DNA of 64,000 bases from [Scytonema hofmanni] UTEX 2349 (lineage in GTDB: Bacteria; Cyanobacteriota; Cyanobacteriia; Cyanobacteriales; Nostocaceae). Location of the stretch: contig NZ_KK073769.1 of NCBI RefSeq assembly GCF_000582685.1, positions 1,015,758-1,079,757 on the forward strand, in the 5' to 3' direction. The notes under the pieces are model-generated. The model worked only from the letters and a program-made list of their open reading frames with translations, searched no databases and was not told the origin of the DNA. Both the position numbers and the translations under genes were made by a program. How positions within the stretch are numbered: the stretch's first letter is position 1; every line of letters begins with the position of its first letter. Shown here piece by piece: positions 9,044 to 16,335 of the stretch.

Positions 9044-9629
9044 TGAAACCTAACACCTCATAATTGCGAACTCATTATTTGCTTGATTAGTACATTAAAC
9101 TAAAAAGTCTACCCTTCTTCAGGACACTGAATTAGATTAGTTTCTTTTTACTGAGAGTTATTAATACTTTGGTAATTGACATAAAGCATTGTTTTCTCAA
9201 ATTACTACTGTTTCATTAGTGCTGCTTTTGTAGCGAGTTAGCCTTTTTTACAGTATGCACTTAATTAGAGACCACGGTTGCGCTTTTTGCCCTATAGATA
9301 CCCGCAGCGTAAAACCAGCTTTCATCCCTCCAACAGGTAGATTCTCGTAGGTTGGACGGTGAGAGTCATTATAAAGTGTCCGGGCGAGAAATTCGTCGCC
9401 TCAAGCGCTAAGAATATATACTTAACTTGACCAAGCTGCAAGTGTTTAGCTGCTTCATGCCCTATTTTGATAGAGACTAACGCGAAAAGCTGTCAAGCGA
9501 TGGTGTATGCGCGACCTTCGTTGTGGCTGACGGCAGTTTTAACTGCCTTCAATATTTAACCTTGCCTATAGTTCAAAGGTCAACAATTCAATATTTTTTG
9601 ACCTTTGACTATTGACTACTAACTAAAAA
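9044..9629. other. 586-base gap with a possible structured transcript (about 9265-9550)
   Basis: No credible protein is encoded. Between 9265 and 9550 there are several stems: CCAAC...GTTGG around 9330-9356, GGCGA...TCGCC around 9382-9402, and a terminator-like GGCAGTT-TT-AACTGCC at 9532-9547. The last is followed by TTCAATATTT rather than a U-run. This could be a small RNA on the plus strand, but I do not recognise a family. Confidence 0.3.
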
Positions 9630-9712
9630 TGCGGATGGCGAGACTCGAACTCGCAAGGGCAGTGCCCACACGCACCTCAAGCGTGCGCGTATACCAATTC
9701 CGCCACATCCGC
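9630..9712 (-). tRNA. trnL-GAG: tRNA-Leu(GAG)
   Basis: Read on the minus strand, a full class II cloverleaf is visible. The acceptor stem is GCGGATG/CATCCGC with discriminator A; the D-arm is GCG/CGC with GG in the loop; the anticodon stem CACGC/GCGTG encloses the loop TTGAGGT with anticodon GAG (plus-strand CTC at 9676-9678); there is a long variable arm, and the T-arm GCGAG/CTCGC encloses TTCGAGT. The CCA end is not encoded, as is common in cyanobacteria. Length is 83 bases, normal for tRNA-Leu. Confidence 0.96.
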
Positions 9713-10162
9713 ATAACTTCTCTGAAGATAGAATATAGCATAAAAAAACAAATATAGTAAAGTAAGAGCTAATTTCCGCTCAAATTTAATTTATTTAAGT
9801 GTACGAATTCAGAAATTTTCCGAATGCGGATATCAGACTGACAGAAATTTAGCAGTTGCACAAGAGATATTAAATGGTGTGCGGGGAGAACTACTCCCAA
9901 AAAAAGCTTCCACTTCAGAAGTGGAACCGCACAAAAAGCGCTCTTACTGCCTGGACTCGGCAAACTGACATAGATTAATAACATTTGTGTTGCTAGTCTA
10001 GTTAAGACCTGTAGAGGTAGGCAGCCAGATCCTTCAAAGCAACGCTCACAACGGAATGAGGCTTGGGAATCTCCTGTGATAATTTGCAATAACACGAAAG
10101 CGTTGTTTCAAGTTGGATAGGAGAGAATGTCAATCTACTGGTACTGATATCGAAGCTAGAAG
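9713..10162. other. 450-base leader region upstream of accC with hairpins
   Basis: No convincing protein is encoded; an open frame of 108 codons on the minus strand has no family resemblance. Hairpins include GGAG-AACTA-CTCC near 9885-9899 and TTCCACTT-CAG-AAGTGGAA near 9908-9926. The accC promoter and 5' leader must lie here. The stems might belong to a structured leader or a small RNA, which I cannot identify. Confidence 0.35.
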
Positions 10163-11509
10163 ATGAAGTTTGATAAAATATTAATTGCCAATCGGGGAGA
10201 AATTGCGCTTCGCATTCTCCGTGCCTGTGAGGAAATGGGGATTGCTACTGTTGCAGTTCACTCTACAGTTGATCGTAATGCTCTCCACGTCCAACTTGCC
10301 GACGAAGCGGTTTGCATTGGCGAACCTGCCAGCGGTAAAAGTTATTTGAATATTCCCAATATTATTGCTGCGGCACTGACGCGCAATGCGACTGCGATTC
10401 ATCCGGGTTATGGCTTTTTGTCAGAAAATGCTAGGTTTGCAGAAATTTGTGCAGATCATCATATTGCATTTATTGGTCCATCTCCCGAAGCGATTCGCTT
10501 AATGGGGGATAAATCAACGGCAAAAGAAACCATGCAAAAAGCCGGGGTTCCGACTGTACCGGGAAGTGATGGGTTGGTAGAGTCTGAGGAAGAAGGATTA
10601 GCTGTAGCCAAAGATATCGGCTATCCAGTCATGGTCAAAGCCACCGCAGGTGGTGGTGGACGCGGTATGCGTTTGGTAAAAGATCAAAGCGAATTTGTCA
10701 AGCTTTTCAAAGCAGCCCAAGGTGAAGCCGGAGCCGCTTTTGGTAACTCTGGCGTTTATATAGAAAAATTTATCGAACGTCCGCGCCACATTGAATTTCA
10801 AATTTTGGCGGATAATTACGGTAATGTCATCCATCTAGGCGAACGGGATTGCTCAATTCAGCGTCGCAATCAAAAGCTACTAGAAGAAGCTCCCAGCCCT
10901 GGTCTAGACCCAGATTTGCGAGAAAAAATGGGACAAGCTGCCGTCAAAGCTGCCCAGTTTATCAACTTCACTGGAGCAGGTACAATCGAGTTTCTCTTGG
11001 ATAAATCCGGTAAATTCTACTTTATGGAAATGAACACCCGGATTCAAGTTGAACATCCAGTTACGGAGATGATTACCGGCATAGATTTGGTTTGCGAACA
11101 AATTCGCATTGCTCAAGGGGAAAGACTCAAAATTAATCAAGAGCAAGTAGTCTTGCGGGGTCATGCGATCGAATGTCGCATCAACGCTGAAGATCCCGAC
11201 CATGATTTTCGCCCAGCCCCCGGACGTATCAGCGGCTATCTTCCCCCAGGAGGTCCCGGTGTTCGCATTGATTCCCACGTTTACACCGATTACCAAATTC
11301 CTCCCTACTACGATTCGCTCATCGGCAAATTAATTGTTTGGGGACCAGATCGCCAAACAGCTATTAACCGCATGAAACGCGCACTACGCGAATGTGCAAT
11401 TACCGGATTACCTACAACTATCAGCTTTCATCAAAAAATTATGGAAAATCCCCAGTTTTTGGCAGGTAATGTTTACACCAGTTTTGTGCAGGAGATGAAT
11501 AATAGTTAA
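10163..11509 (+). CDS. accC: Biotin carboxylase subunit of acetyl-CoA carboxylase
   Basis: A 448-aa protein of standard length. It begins MKFDKILIANRGEIALRILR (biotin carboxylase N-domain), then has the ATP-grasp domain with the glycine loop KATAGGGGRGMR (about residues 159-170), ERDCSIQRRNQKL, and MEMNTRIQVEHPVTE holding catalytic Glu, Arg and Glu. It carboxylates the biotin on BCCP using ATP and bicarbonate, the first step of fatty-acid synthesis in the cytoplasm. As is usual in cyanobacteria, no accB is adjacent. It starts at ATG 10163. A GGGCATA/TATGCCC inverted repeat array lies directly after its stop. Confidence 0.97.
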   Translation: MKFDKILIANRGEIALRILRACEEMGIATVAVHSTVDRNALHVQLADEAVCIGEPASGKSYLNIPNIIAAALTRNATAIHPGYGFLSENARFAEICADHHIAFIGPSPEAIRLMGDKSTAKETMQKAGVPTVPGSDGLVESEEEGLAVAKDIGYPVMVKATAGGGGRGMRLVKDQSEFVKLFKAAQGEAGAAFGNSGVYIEKFIERPRHIEFQILADNYGNVIHLGERDCSIQRRNQKLLEEAPSPGLDPDLREKMGQAAVKAAQFINFTGAGTIEFLLDKSGKFYFMEMNTRIQVEHPVTEMITGIDLVCEQIRIAQGERLKINQEQVVLRGHAIECRINAEDPDHDFRPAPGRISGYLPPGGPGVRIDSHVYTDYQIPPYYDSLIGKLIVWGPDRQTAINRMKRALRECAITGLPTTISFHQKIMENPQFLAGNVYTSFVQEMNNS

Positions 11510-11511
11510 AA

Positions 11512-11608
11512 AATGGGCATAGGGCAATGGGCATTGGGCATTGGGCTTTTCCCTTTTGCCTTTCCCCTTTACCCCTCTTTAAAATCCCTATGCCCTATGC
11601 CCTATTTT
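11512..11608. repeat. Inverted heptamer arrays between convergent accC and YggT genes
   Basis: The left arm is GGGCATAGGGCAATGGGCA (from about 11515) and the right arm is CCCTATGCCCTATGCCCTA (about 11586-11604). The arms are complementary heptamer arrays and could fold as a long hairpin, probably acting as a shared terminator for the two convergent genes. Confidence 0.8.
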
Positions 11609-11899
11609 CTATACACGAGACATCATGGTCAGCAACCCTTGCTGACCTAAAAGAATTTCTCTTAGCAAACTGAGAATTCCGACCCAGATGATCGGGGTAA
11701 TGTCTACTCCGCCGATAGGTTGTACAATATGACGCAATGGCACTAAGAACGGTTCGGTGGGCCAAGCAATCAGATTAAAGGGCAAACGATTTAAATCTAC
11801 TTGGGGATACCAGGTGAGAATTATCCGGAAAATAAACAACAATATCATCAGTCCCAGTAGTAGACTGAAAATTAAATCAGTAAGGTTAACGCCAGTCAT
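11609..11899 (-). CDS. YggT family membrane protein (Ycf19-like)
   Basis: A 96-aa hydrophobic protein with two membrane helices (about residues 7-28 and 66-88) flanking the family signature WPTEPFLVPLRHIVQPIGGVD. YggT/Ycf19 proteins are conserved in cyanobacteria and plastids; roles in thylakoid membrane organisation, osmotic tolerance and cell division have been suggested for members of the family. The ATG at 11899 is the only sensible start. Convergent with accC. Confidence 0.9.
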   Translation of the reverse strand: MTGVNLTDLIFSLLLGLMILLFIFRIILTWYPQVDLNRLPFNLIAWPTEPFLVPLRHIVQPIGGVDITPIIWVGILSLLREILLGQQGLLTMMSRV

Positions 11900-12272
11900 T
11901 GGTTTAAGCTACTCTCCGTGCAGATAGAAAAAATTTTAAGCTTTGTAAAGCAGTGTTTATAATTTTATTTCAATAATTATAAAGTATTTATACTCACTTA
12001 TTCTGAGTTTGTAATCTAAAGCCCTTATGGATACTCAGTTGATTGTGTACTGTTAGCGCTCCCTTGTTTATAATATTTTATCTGAATGCGATCGCGCTAT
12101 AACCACAAGCTTTGACTAGCCTGCGTGGTTAGATAACCGAACATCGAAGCGCAGTTGATTTAATTGTTTGTTAACTTGGTCACTAAGTTGAGGAGTTAAT
12201 GCTTGGAAGCTTTTCAAGGAACTGATACAACATTAGAATTATGATGAAGAGTGTAAATTAATTTTGAAATCT
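11900..12272. other. 373-base intergenic region upstream of psbX
   Basis: It holds the divergent promoters of the YggT gene and psbX, one HIP1-like GCGATCGCGC near 12089, and AT-rich sequence. I see no further gene or clear RNA. Confidence 0.4.
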
Positions 12273-12389
12273 ATGACGCCTTCTTTAGCAAATTTCCTTT
12301 GGAGTCTTCTGTTGGGTGGAATAATTGTCGTTGTTCCGACGACTGTTGGTCTGATTTTTATTAGCCAAAAAGATAAAATCCAGCGTTAA
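12273..12389 (+). CDS. psbX: Photosystem II protein PsbX
   Basis: A 38-codon gene. The peptide begins MTPSLANFLWSLLLGG, continues with a single transmembrane helix (residues about 8-29) and ends GLIFISQKDKIQR. This is the conserved PsbX sequence of cyanobacteria, a one-helix subunit at the edge of photosystem II near cytochrome b559 that influences quinone exchange. TAA at 12387-12389. A 10-bp perfect stem follows 12 bases downstream and probably ends the transcript. Confidence 0.95.
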   Translation: MTPSLANFLWSLLLGGIIVVVPTTVGLIFISQKDKIQR

Positions 12390-12401
12390 GAACAATTGCA
12401 G

Positions 12402-12434
12402 GAGTAGAGACTTGGTTTGATCGCGTCTCTACTC
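12402..12434 (+). terminator. Terminator-like hairpin after psbX
   Basis: GAGTAGAGAC at 12402-12411 pairs perfectly with GTCTCTACTC at 12425-12434 around a 13-base loop. It has the GTAGAGAC core of the dispersed palindromes seen elsewhere in the window. No U-run follows, so termination is inferred from position. Confidence 0.6.
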
Positions 12435-12520
12435 TCACTAAATACTTGGTTGCAACTCGAACAGCGAGTCTGAAATGGTAGTCAAAGGTATACTTAGCTA
12501 GCAGACAGATATTCTAAATG

Positions 12521-12547
12521 TAGAGACGTGACCTGATCGCGTCTCTA
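12521..12547. repeat. Palindromic TAGAGAC...GTCTCTA element
   Basis: TAGAGAC at 12521-12527 and GTCTCTA at 12541-12547 form a short stem. It has the same core as the elements at 12402, 24076, 49589, 61701 and 62353. Confidence 0.7.
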
Positions 12548-12614
12548 GATTAATATTTTGTCTCTCATTAGAGTAGTGATTTTAATCGCTAACATAGATG
12601 TCATATTAGGAAAA

Positions 12615-13040
12615 TAGCAGTCAGGAACCCTAGCTATCAGGGCATAGGGCTTGAAAGAGAAATCTAACAAGCCATTCTGACCCGCCTAAGTCTTAACTGA
12701 CTACGTTTTTTGAGTCACGACACCTTGGGATACGTTCGCGTAAGCGTGTCGCAAGACAAGCCAGTCCCCTGCCCTGTCGCTTGTGATTAAACAGTTCTAA
12801 GGTCAATGGAACAGTGTTGCACTTTCCTACAAGCTCTTAAAACATTGGCAAGGCTAACATCACCCCGAAAGGGAGGGACGCAAGTCCAAACATTATGCGT
12901 ACAGGGTTGTGAGATTTGAAATGGTAATTGTCAAGCGCGAAAGTGCAATACAACGGCACACCTAATCAAACAACTCCAAGGCGGTAATGGTGTAAATATA
13001 AAGCCGTCCTACAAAGACGGGGTTTCAGACCGCAAGGAGT
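12615..13040 (+). ncRNA. Large structured RNA, probable orphan HEARO/omega-RNA, directly upstream of ycf66
   Basis: About 400 bases are packed with stems: CCCT/AGGG near 12632-12646; CGACAC/GTGTCG (12718-12723 with 12746-12751) enclosing TACG-UUCG-CGTA; CCC-GAAA-GGG (12864-12873); GGAC-GCAA-GTCC (12876-12887); GCGC-GAAA-GTGC (12935-12946); CCGTC/GACGG (13004-13020); and GCGGT/ACCGC (12981-12985 with 13029-13033). Three GNRA tetraloops plus a UUCG loop are strong signs of a selected RNA fold. Size and general layout resemble HEARO, the omega-RNA of IscB elements, but no IscB frame follows. Instead the ycf66 start codon lies a few bases after the last stem. The family assignment is from memory of the consensus and is uncertain; the structure is directly visible. 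Confidence 0.55.
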
Positions 13041-13044
13041 TTCG

Positions 13045-13986
13045 ATGATAAATTTTGGGCTGAACTCAGCCAGTTTCCTGGCTCAGGTAAATGTGGGAGC
13101 AACTCCAGCCACTTTCCTAGGAATTTTCCTGGCTGTGGCTGGGGCAGCTCTGTATTTTCTCCGCTCTGTGCGTCCAGAACTGTCAAGAGACCAAGATATC
13201 TTTTTTGCAGCGGTGGGCTTACTGTGCGGCTTTATTCTTATCTTTCAAGGATGGCGTCTAGACCCGATTTTGCAATTTGGTCAGCTACTTCTGGTTGGGA
13301 CAACTGTGTTTTTCGCAGTTGAAAGTATTCGTTTGCGGGGTATTGCGACTGAGCAAGCCAAGCGGAATACGAAAATTGTGGATGATGGTCGAGATGTCAG
13401 CGAAAACTATTCTTATAATCGGCGCTATAAGGCTGAGGTGGATGCAGAGCTAGAACCACTACCTTATGATGACTATGAATCAGAACGTCCGCGTGCTCGG
13501 ATTCGAGGTAGTAGGGACGATCGCTCTAGAAGCGATGATTATTACACTGATGAAGCACCACGTCGTTCAGAACGTCGTAATACTCGCGAAAGACCAGAAA
13601 CCACAGACAAACCACGTCGTCCTAGTTCGCGGCGCCCTGTGAATCCTAACCCAGAAAGAACTGATGATGAATGGGGTTCTTCTTCTCGGCAACAAGTGGA
13701 TGATTGGGACAATTCTGAGGAGGGGAGAAAACCTGCGCGTCGTGGTGGTAATGGTAATTCTCGCCCAGAAACTCGCACTGAAGATGAGACTCCCAGAGCA
13801 AGAAGAAGACGAACTTCCGGAGGAGTTTCTTCTGAGGGAGACGCTAGGCGAATGCGATCGCCTAATGACTCTCCTGTGCGTAGAGAACGCGAAGATGATG
13901 CAACGCCGACTGAATACGTAGATTACAAACCTCTTGAACAGCCAGATGAAGAGTCGGATAATTCGACTAAATTTGATGATATTTAA
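13045..13986 (+). CDS. ycf66: Ycf66 family protein
   Basis: A 313-aa protein. Residues 1 to about 105 form the Ycf66 domain with three hydrophobic helices (VNVGATPATFLGIFLAVAGA, DIFFAAVGLLCGFILIFQGW, LQFGQLLLVGTTVFFAVESI). The remaining 200 residues are a very hydrophilic, Arg/Asp/Glu-rich, probably disordered tail. Ycf66 is conserved in cyanobacteria and some plastids; its function is unknown. It starts at ATG 13045 with AAGGAG at 13034-13039, an ideal ribosome-binding site only a few bases beyond the last stem of the HEARO-like RNA, so translation may be influenced by that structure. Confidence 0.9.
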   Translation: MINFGLNSASFLAQVNVGATPATFLGIFLAVAGAALYFLRSVRPELSRDQDIFFAAVGLLCGFILIFQGWRLDPILQFGQLLLVGTTVFFAVESIRLRGIATEQAKRNTKIVDDGRDVSENYSYNRRYKAEVDAELEPLPYDDYESERPRARIRGSRDDRSRSDDYYTDEAPRRSERRNTRERPETTDKPRRPSSRRPVNPNPERTDDEWGSSSRQQVDDWDNSEEGRKPARRGGNGNSRPETRTEDETPRARRRRTSGGVSSEGDARRMRSPNDSPVRREREDDATPTEYVDYKPLEQPDEESDNSTKFDDI

Positions 13987-14033
13987 TAAAGCTTAGGTGA
14001 ATGTCGCAAAAATTGCGATGAAAAACATTTGAG

Positions 14034-14585
14034 GTGACAAAATTTACACCTAAAAATTGGCTCCAAAGACCGTTTTATTGGAGTTTTATCTTTAGCTTCA
14101 CAAGCTTACTTGTATCCTGTGATTCCGGCGTTATCCCGTTTGCTTCCAATTCTCTCAACAGTCGCTACACTGAAGAGCAACCAAGTTTGAGTGGAAATGG
14201 TCGCTTTTTAGCGTTTGTCTCAAATCGCAATAGTATTCATCAGTTATTGGTGTATGACTTACAACAGCAACAGTTTATTCCGACACCCCGTTTAAACCGA
14301 GCGGATACAATTGCCGAAAGTCCAAGTCTGAGCTACACAGGGCGTTATATTGCTTACATTACTAGCGACCAAGGTAGACCAGTTGTGGCACTTTACGATC
14401 GCGCTACGCAACAATCGCAAATCCTCACCCCAATTTATCGCGGCTGGATCAGAAATCCTCATATCAGCCCAGACGGACGTTATGTTGTATTTGAAACTGC
14501 CAGTCGTGGTCAGTGGGATATTGAAGTACTAGACAGGGGACCAAATATTGAGTTAGATATTCCTAATGGTGCAATTGTGCCTTGA
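14034..14585 (+). CDS. TolB-like beta-propeller lipoprotein (first of a pair)
   Basis: A 183-aa protein starting at GTG 14034 with GAGG directly upstream. The N-terminus has a hydrophobic export segment ending in a lipobox-like LLVSC (Cys about residue 29), so it is probably a lipoprotein. The mature part contains three WD40-like/TolB-type blades (for example EEQPSLSGNGRFLAFVSNR, ESPSLSYTGRYIAYITSD, RNPHISPDGRYVVFETAS). This is fewer than a full six-blade propeller, so it may be a partial propeller, an oligomer, or pair with its downstream relative. The C-terminus is just before a complementary STRR pair. Confidence 0.75.
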   Translation: MTKFTPKNWLQRPFYWSFIFSFTSLLVSCDSGVIPFASNSLNSRYTEEQPSLSGNGRFLAFVSNRNSIHQLLVYDLQQQQFIPTPRLNRADTIAESPSLSYTGRYIAYITSDQGRPVVALYDRATQQSQILTPIYRGWIRNPHISPDGRYVVFETASRGQWDIEVLDRGPNIELDIPNGAIVP

Positions 14586-14705
14586 GGGGCATTGGGCATA
14601 GGGCATAGGGCATGGGGCATGGGGCAGAAAAAGATTTGGATTTCCAGTGTTTAATTCCTAATTTCCAATGCCCATTGCCCATTGCCCATTGCCCATTGCC
14701 CATTG
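14586..14705. repeat. Inverted GGGCAT/ATGCCC heptamer arrays
   Basis: The left arm is GGGCATTGGGCATAGGGCA-type repeats (14588-14625). The right arm is AATGCCCATTGCCCATTGCC-type repeats (about 14668-14710). They separate the two TolB-like lipoprotein genes and can fold into a long stem. Confidence 0.85.
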
Positions 14706-14727
14706 CCCAATGACTCTTGATTAATAT

Positions 14728-15240
14728 ATGAAACGCTTTATTTTTATACCTGTGTTGGCATTAACGGGCTTGTTAAGTGGCTGTGTTGGCTATCCTCGTC
14801 TGTTAAGTTACCCTTTTGATCCGGGGGGTAGAAGTCTTAATAGTTCAGCTTCGGAATTAAATCCGCAAATTTCGGGTAGGTATATTGTTTTTACTAGCGA
14901 TCGCCGGGGCAGCCAGGATGTGTATATGTTTGATATGGTGACTCGTAATTTAATTGATTTGCCTGGTTTAAATTCTTTGGATGCGATCGCTTCACATCCT
15001 AGTGCTGACGGTGATGGTCGTTATATTGTCTTTGCGGCTTCTCGTCAAGGGCGATCGGCTATATTTCTTTATGACCGGGAAACGCGACAATCACGCAATT
15101 TGACTGCCGATCTTCAAGCGGAAGTCCGCAACCCGACAATTAGCGCTGATGCAAGTAGAATCTCTTTTGAGTCTAGTTTCAATGGACAGTGGGATCTTTT
15201 AGTCTATAACCGTTCTGGACAGCGTTTGAATTTACCTTAA
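14728..15240 (+). CDS. TolB-like beta-propeller lipoprotein (second of a pair)
   Basis: A 170-aa protein. The signal peptide MKRFIFIPVLALTGLLSGC ends in a perfect lipobox (LSGC, Cys 19). Three TolB/WD40-like blades follow (ELNPQISGRYIVFTSDRRG, HPSADGDGRYIVFAASRQG, RNPTISADASRISFESSFNG). It is clearly a paralogue of the preceding lipoprotein, with the same blade order and the same NGQWD/GQWD ending. Both are likely in the periplasm or outer membrane. Function unknown; TolB-like propellers usually mediate protein contacts. The gene ends at another STRR hairpin and is convergent with sdhB. Confidence 0.8.
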   Translation: MKRFIFIPVLALTGLLSGCVGYPRLLSYPFDPGGRSLNSSASELNPQISGRYIVFTSDRRGSQDVYMFDMVTRNLIDLPGLNSLDAIASHPSADGDGRYIVFAASRQGRSAIFLYDRETRQSRNLTADLQAEVRNPTISADASRISFESSFNGQWDLLVYNRSGQRLNLP

Positions 15241-15350
15241 GGGGACAAGGGAGACAAGGGAGACAAGGGGGATAAAGAAAAATTTCTTCCTTATCTCCCC
15301 CATCTCCCCCATCTCCCCTAGTCCCTAGTCCCCAGTCCCTAGTCCCTCTT
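15241..15350. repeat. Inverted STRR arrays at the convergent lipoprotein/sdhB junction
   Basis: The left arm is GGGGACAAGGGAGACAAGGG (15241-15272). The right arm is TTATCTCCCCCATCTCCCCC (about 15290-15320), then TAGTCCC heptamers that run to the 3' end of sdhB. The potential stem between two converging genes again suggests a terminator role. Confidence 0.8.
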
Positions 15351-16335
15351 GTTGAACAGCTTCGATAAGCGATCGCACTTGTTGAGTTCCTTGTGAAGAT
15401 TCAAATGAAAGTGGGAATTTACCTTTAGAAATCATCCGTAAACCTAAGGGGGCAATATTCAGCAATCCTCTTAAGTCTTTGAAGTAATTACCAACTACAT
15501 GTAAGCCAAATTTACGTTCATCAATCCAGCCACCTTCTTTAACTAAGTCTATCAGTACCTTGCGGTGGCGAATTGAACGGCTGTCACTTGCTTGTTTGCG
15601 ATCAATAATTTCTTGTTTAATTTTAGTGATTTGTTCGAGTGGCTCTACATCCATCGGACAAACACTATTGCAGTAAAGACAACGAGTGCAACCCCAAACT
15701 CCTTTAGTATCTTCGTTGTAATTTTCTAATCGACTTTCATTTAGTCCATCGCGGGAGTCTGCCACCATGCGGTAAGCTTTGGCAAGAGCATGGGGACCGA
15801 CAAAATCTGAGTTGACTTCACGGGCATTGCATTCAGAGTAACAAGCTCCACACATAATACAATTGCCCGTTTGATCGAGAAGCGATCGCTCTTGTGGTGT
15901 TTGCAAAAATTCTCTTTCTGGAACTTGTCGCCCTGCTGTGCTGACATAAGGAGCAACTGCCTCTAGATTATCCCAAAAACTGCTCATATCGACAACTAAA
16001 TCTTTAATCACCGGCATATTACCCAATGGGGCGATCGTGATTTCGGGAATAGCATTTGCGTTACTTCCCGATGCTGGGATATTTTCTCTTCTTTGTATTT
16101 CACTTCTGAGATTTTCCTTACATGCTAAAGCTGAACGTCCATTGATTCGCATAGCGCAGCTACCACAAATAGTATTGCGACAATTTTTGCGATACGCTAA
16201 AGTCCCATCTTGCTCCCACTTAATCTGATTGAGACAATCCAGGATTGTATTGCCCGGTTCTGCCTCTAAACGGTAAATTTGTACAACAGGGGATGAATTT
16301 TCTGTCTGCCGAATGACCTTAAAAAGAACTTCCAT
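15325..16335 (-). CDS. sdhB: Succinate dehydrogenase/fumarate reductase iron-sulfur subunit
   Basis: About 336 aa. The N-terminal plant-type ferredoxin domain carries the [2Fe-2S] cysteines in RKNCRNTICGSC plus a later Cys (ALAC). The C-terminal domain carries the clusters CIMCGACYSEC and CTRCLYCNSVCPMDVEP that ligate [4Fe-4S] and [3Fe-4S]. This is the electron-transfer subunit of complex II, which in cyanobacteria reduces plastoquinone in the thylakoid membrane. A TTG at 16344 would add three residues; the ATG at 16335 (MEVLFKVIRQ) is the better start. As is usual in cyanobacteria, sdhA and membrane-anchor genes are not adjacent. Confidence 0.93.
   Translation of the reverse strand: MEVLFKVIRQTENSSPVVQIYRLEAEPGNTILDCLNQIKWEQDGTLAYRKNCRNTICGSCAMRINGRSALACKENLRSEIQRRENIPASGSNANAIPEITIAPLGNMPVIKDLVVDMSSFWDNLEAVAPYVSTAGRQVPEREFLQTPQERSLLDQTGNCIMCGACYSECNAREVNSDFVGPHALAKAYRMVADSRDGLNESRLENYNEDTKGVWGCTRCLYCNSVCPMDVEPLEQITKIKQEIIDRKQASDSRSIRHRKVLIDLVKEGGWIDERKFGLHVVGNYFKDLRGLLNIAPLGLRMISKGKFPLSFESSQGTQQVRSLIEAVQQEGLGTGD

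Noticed and set aside
9769..10095. 108-codon open frame on the minus strand
   Set aside because: Unusual composition, no start context and no family resemblance; it overlaps the hairpin-rich accC leader.
12615..13040. c-di-GMP (GEMM) riboswitch suggested by a GGGACGCAAGTCC motif
   Set aside because: The motif here is a simple GGAC-GCAA-GTCC hairpin within a much larger structure, and the other GEMM elements are missing.
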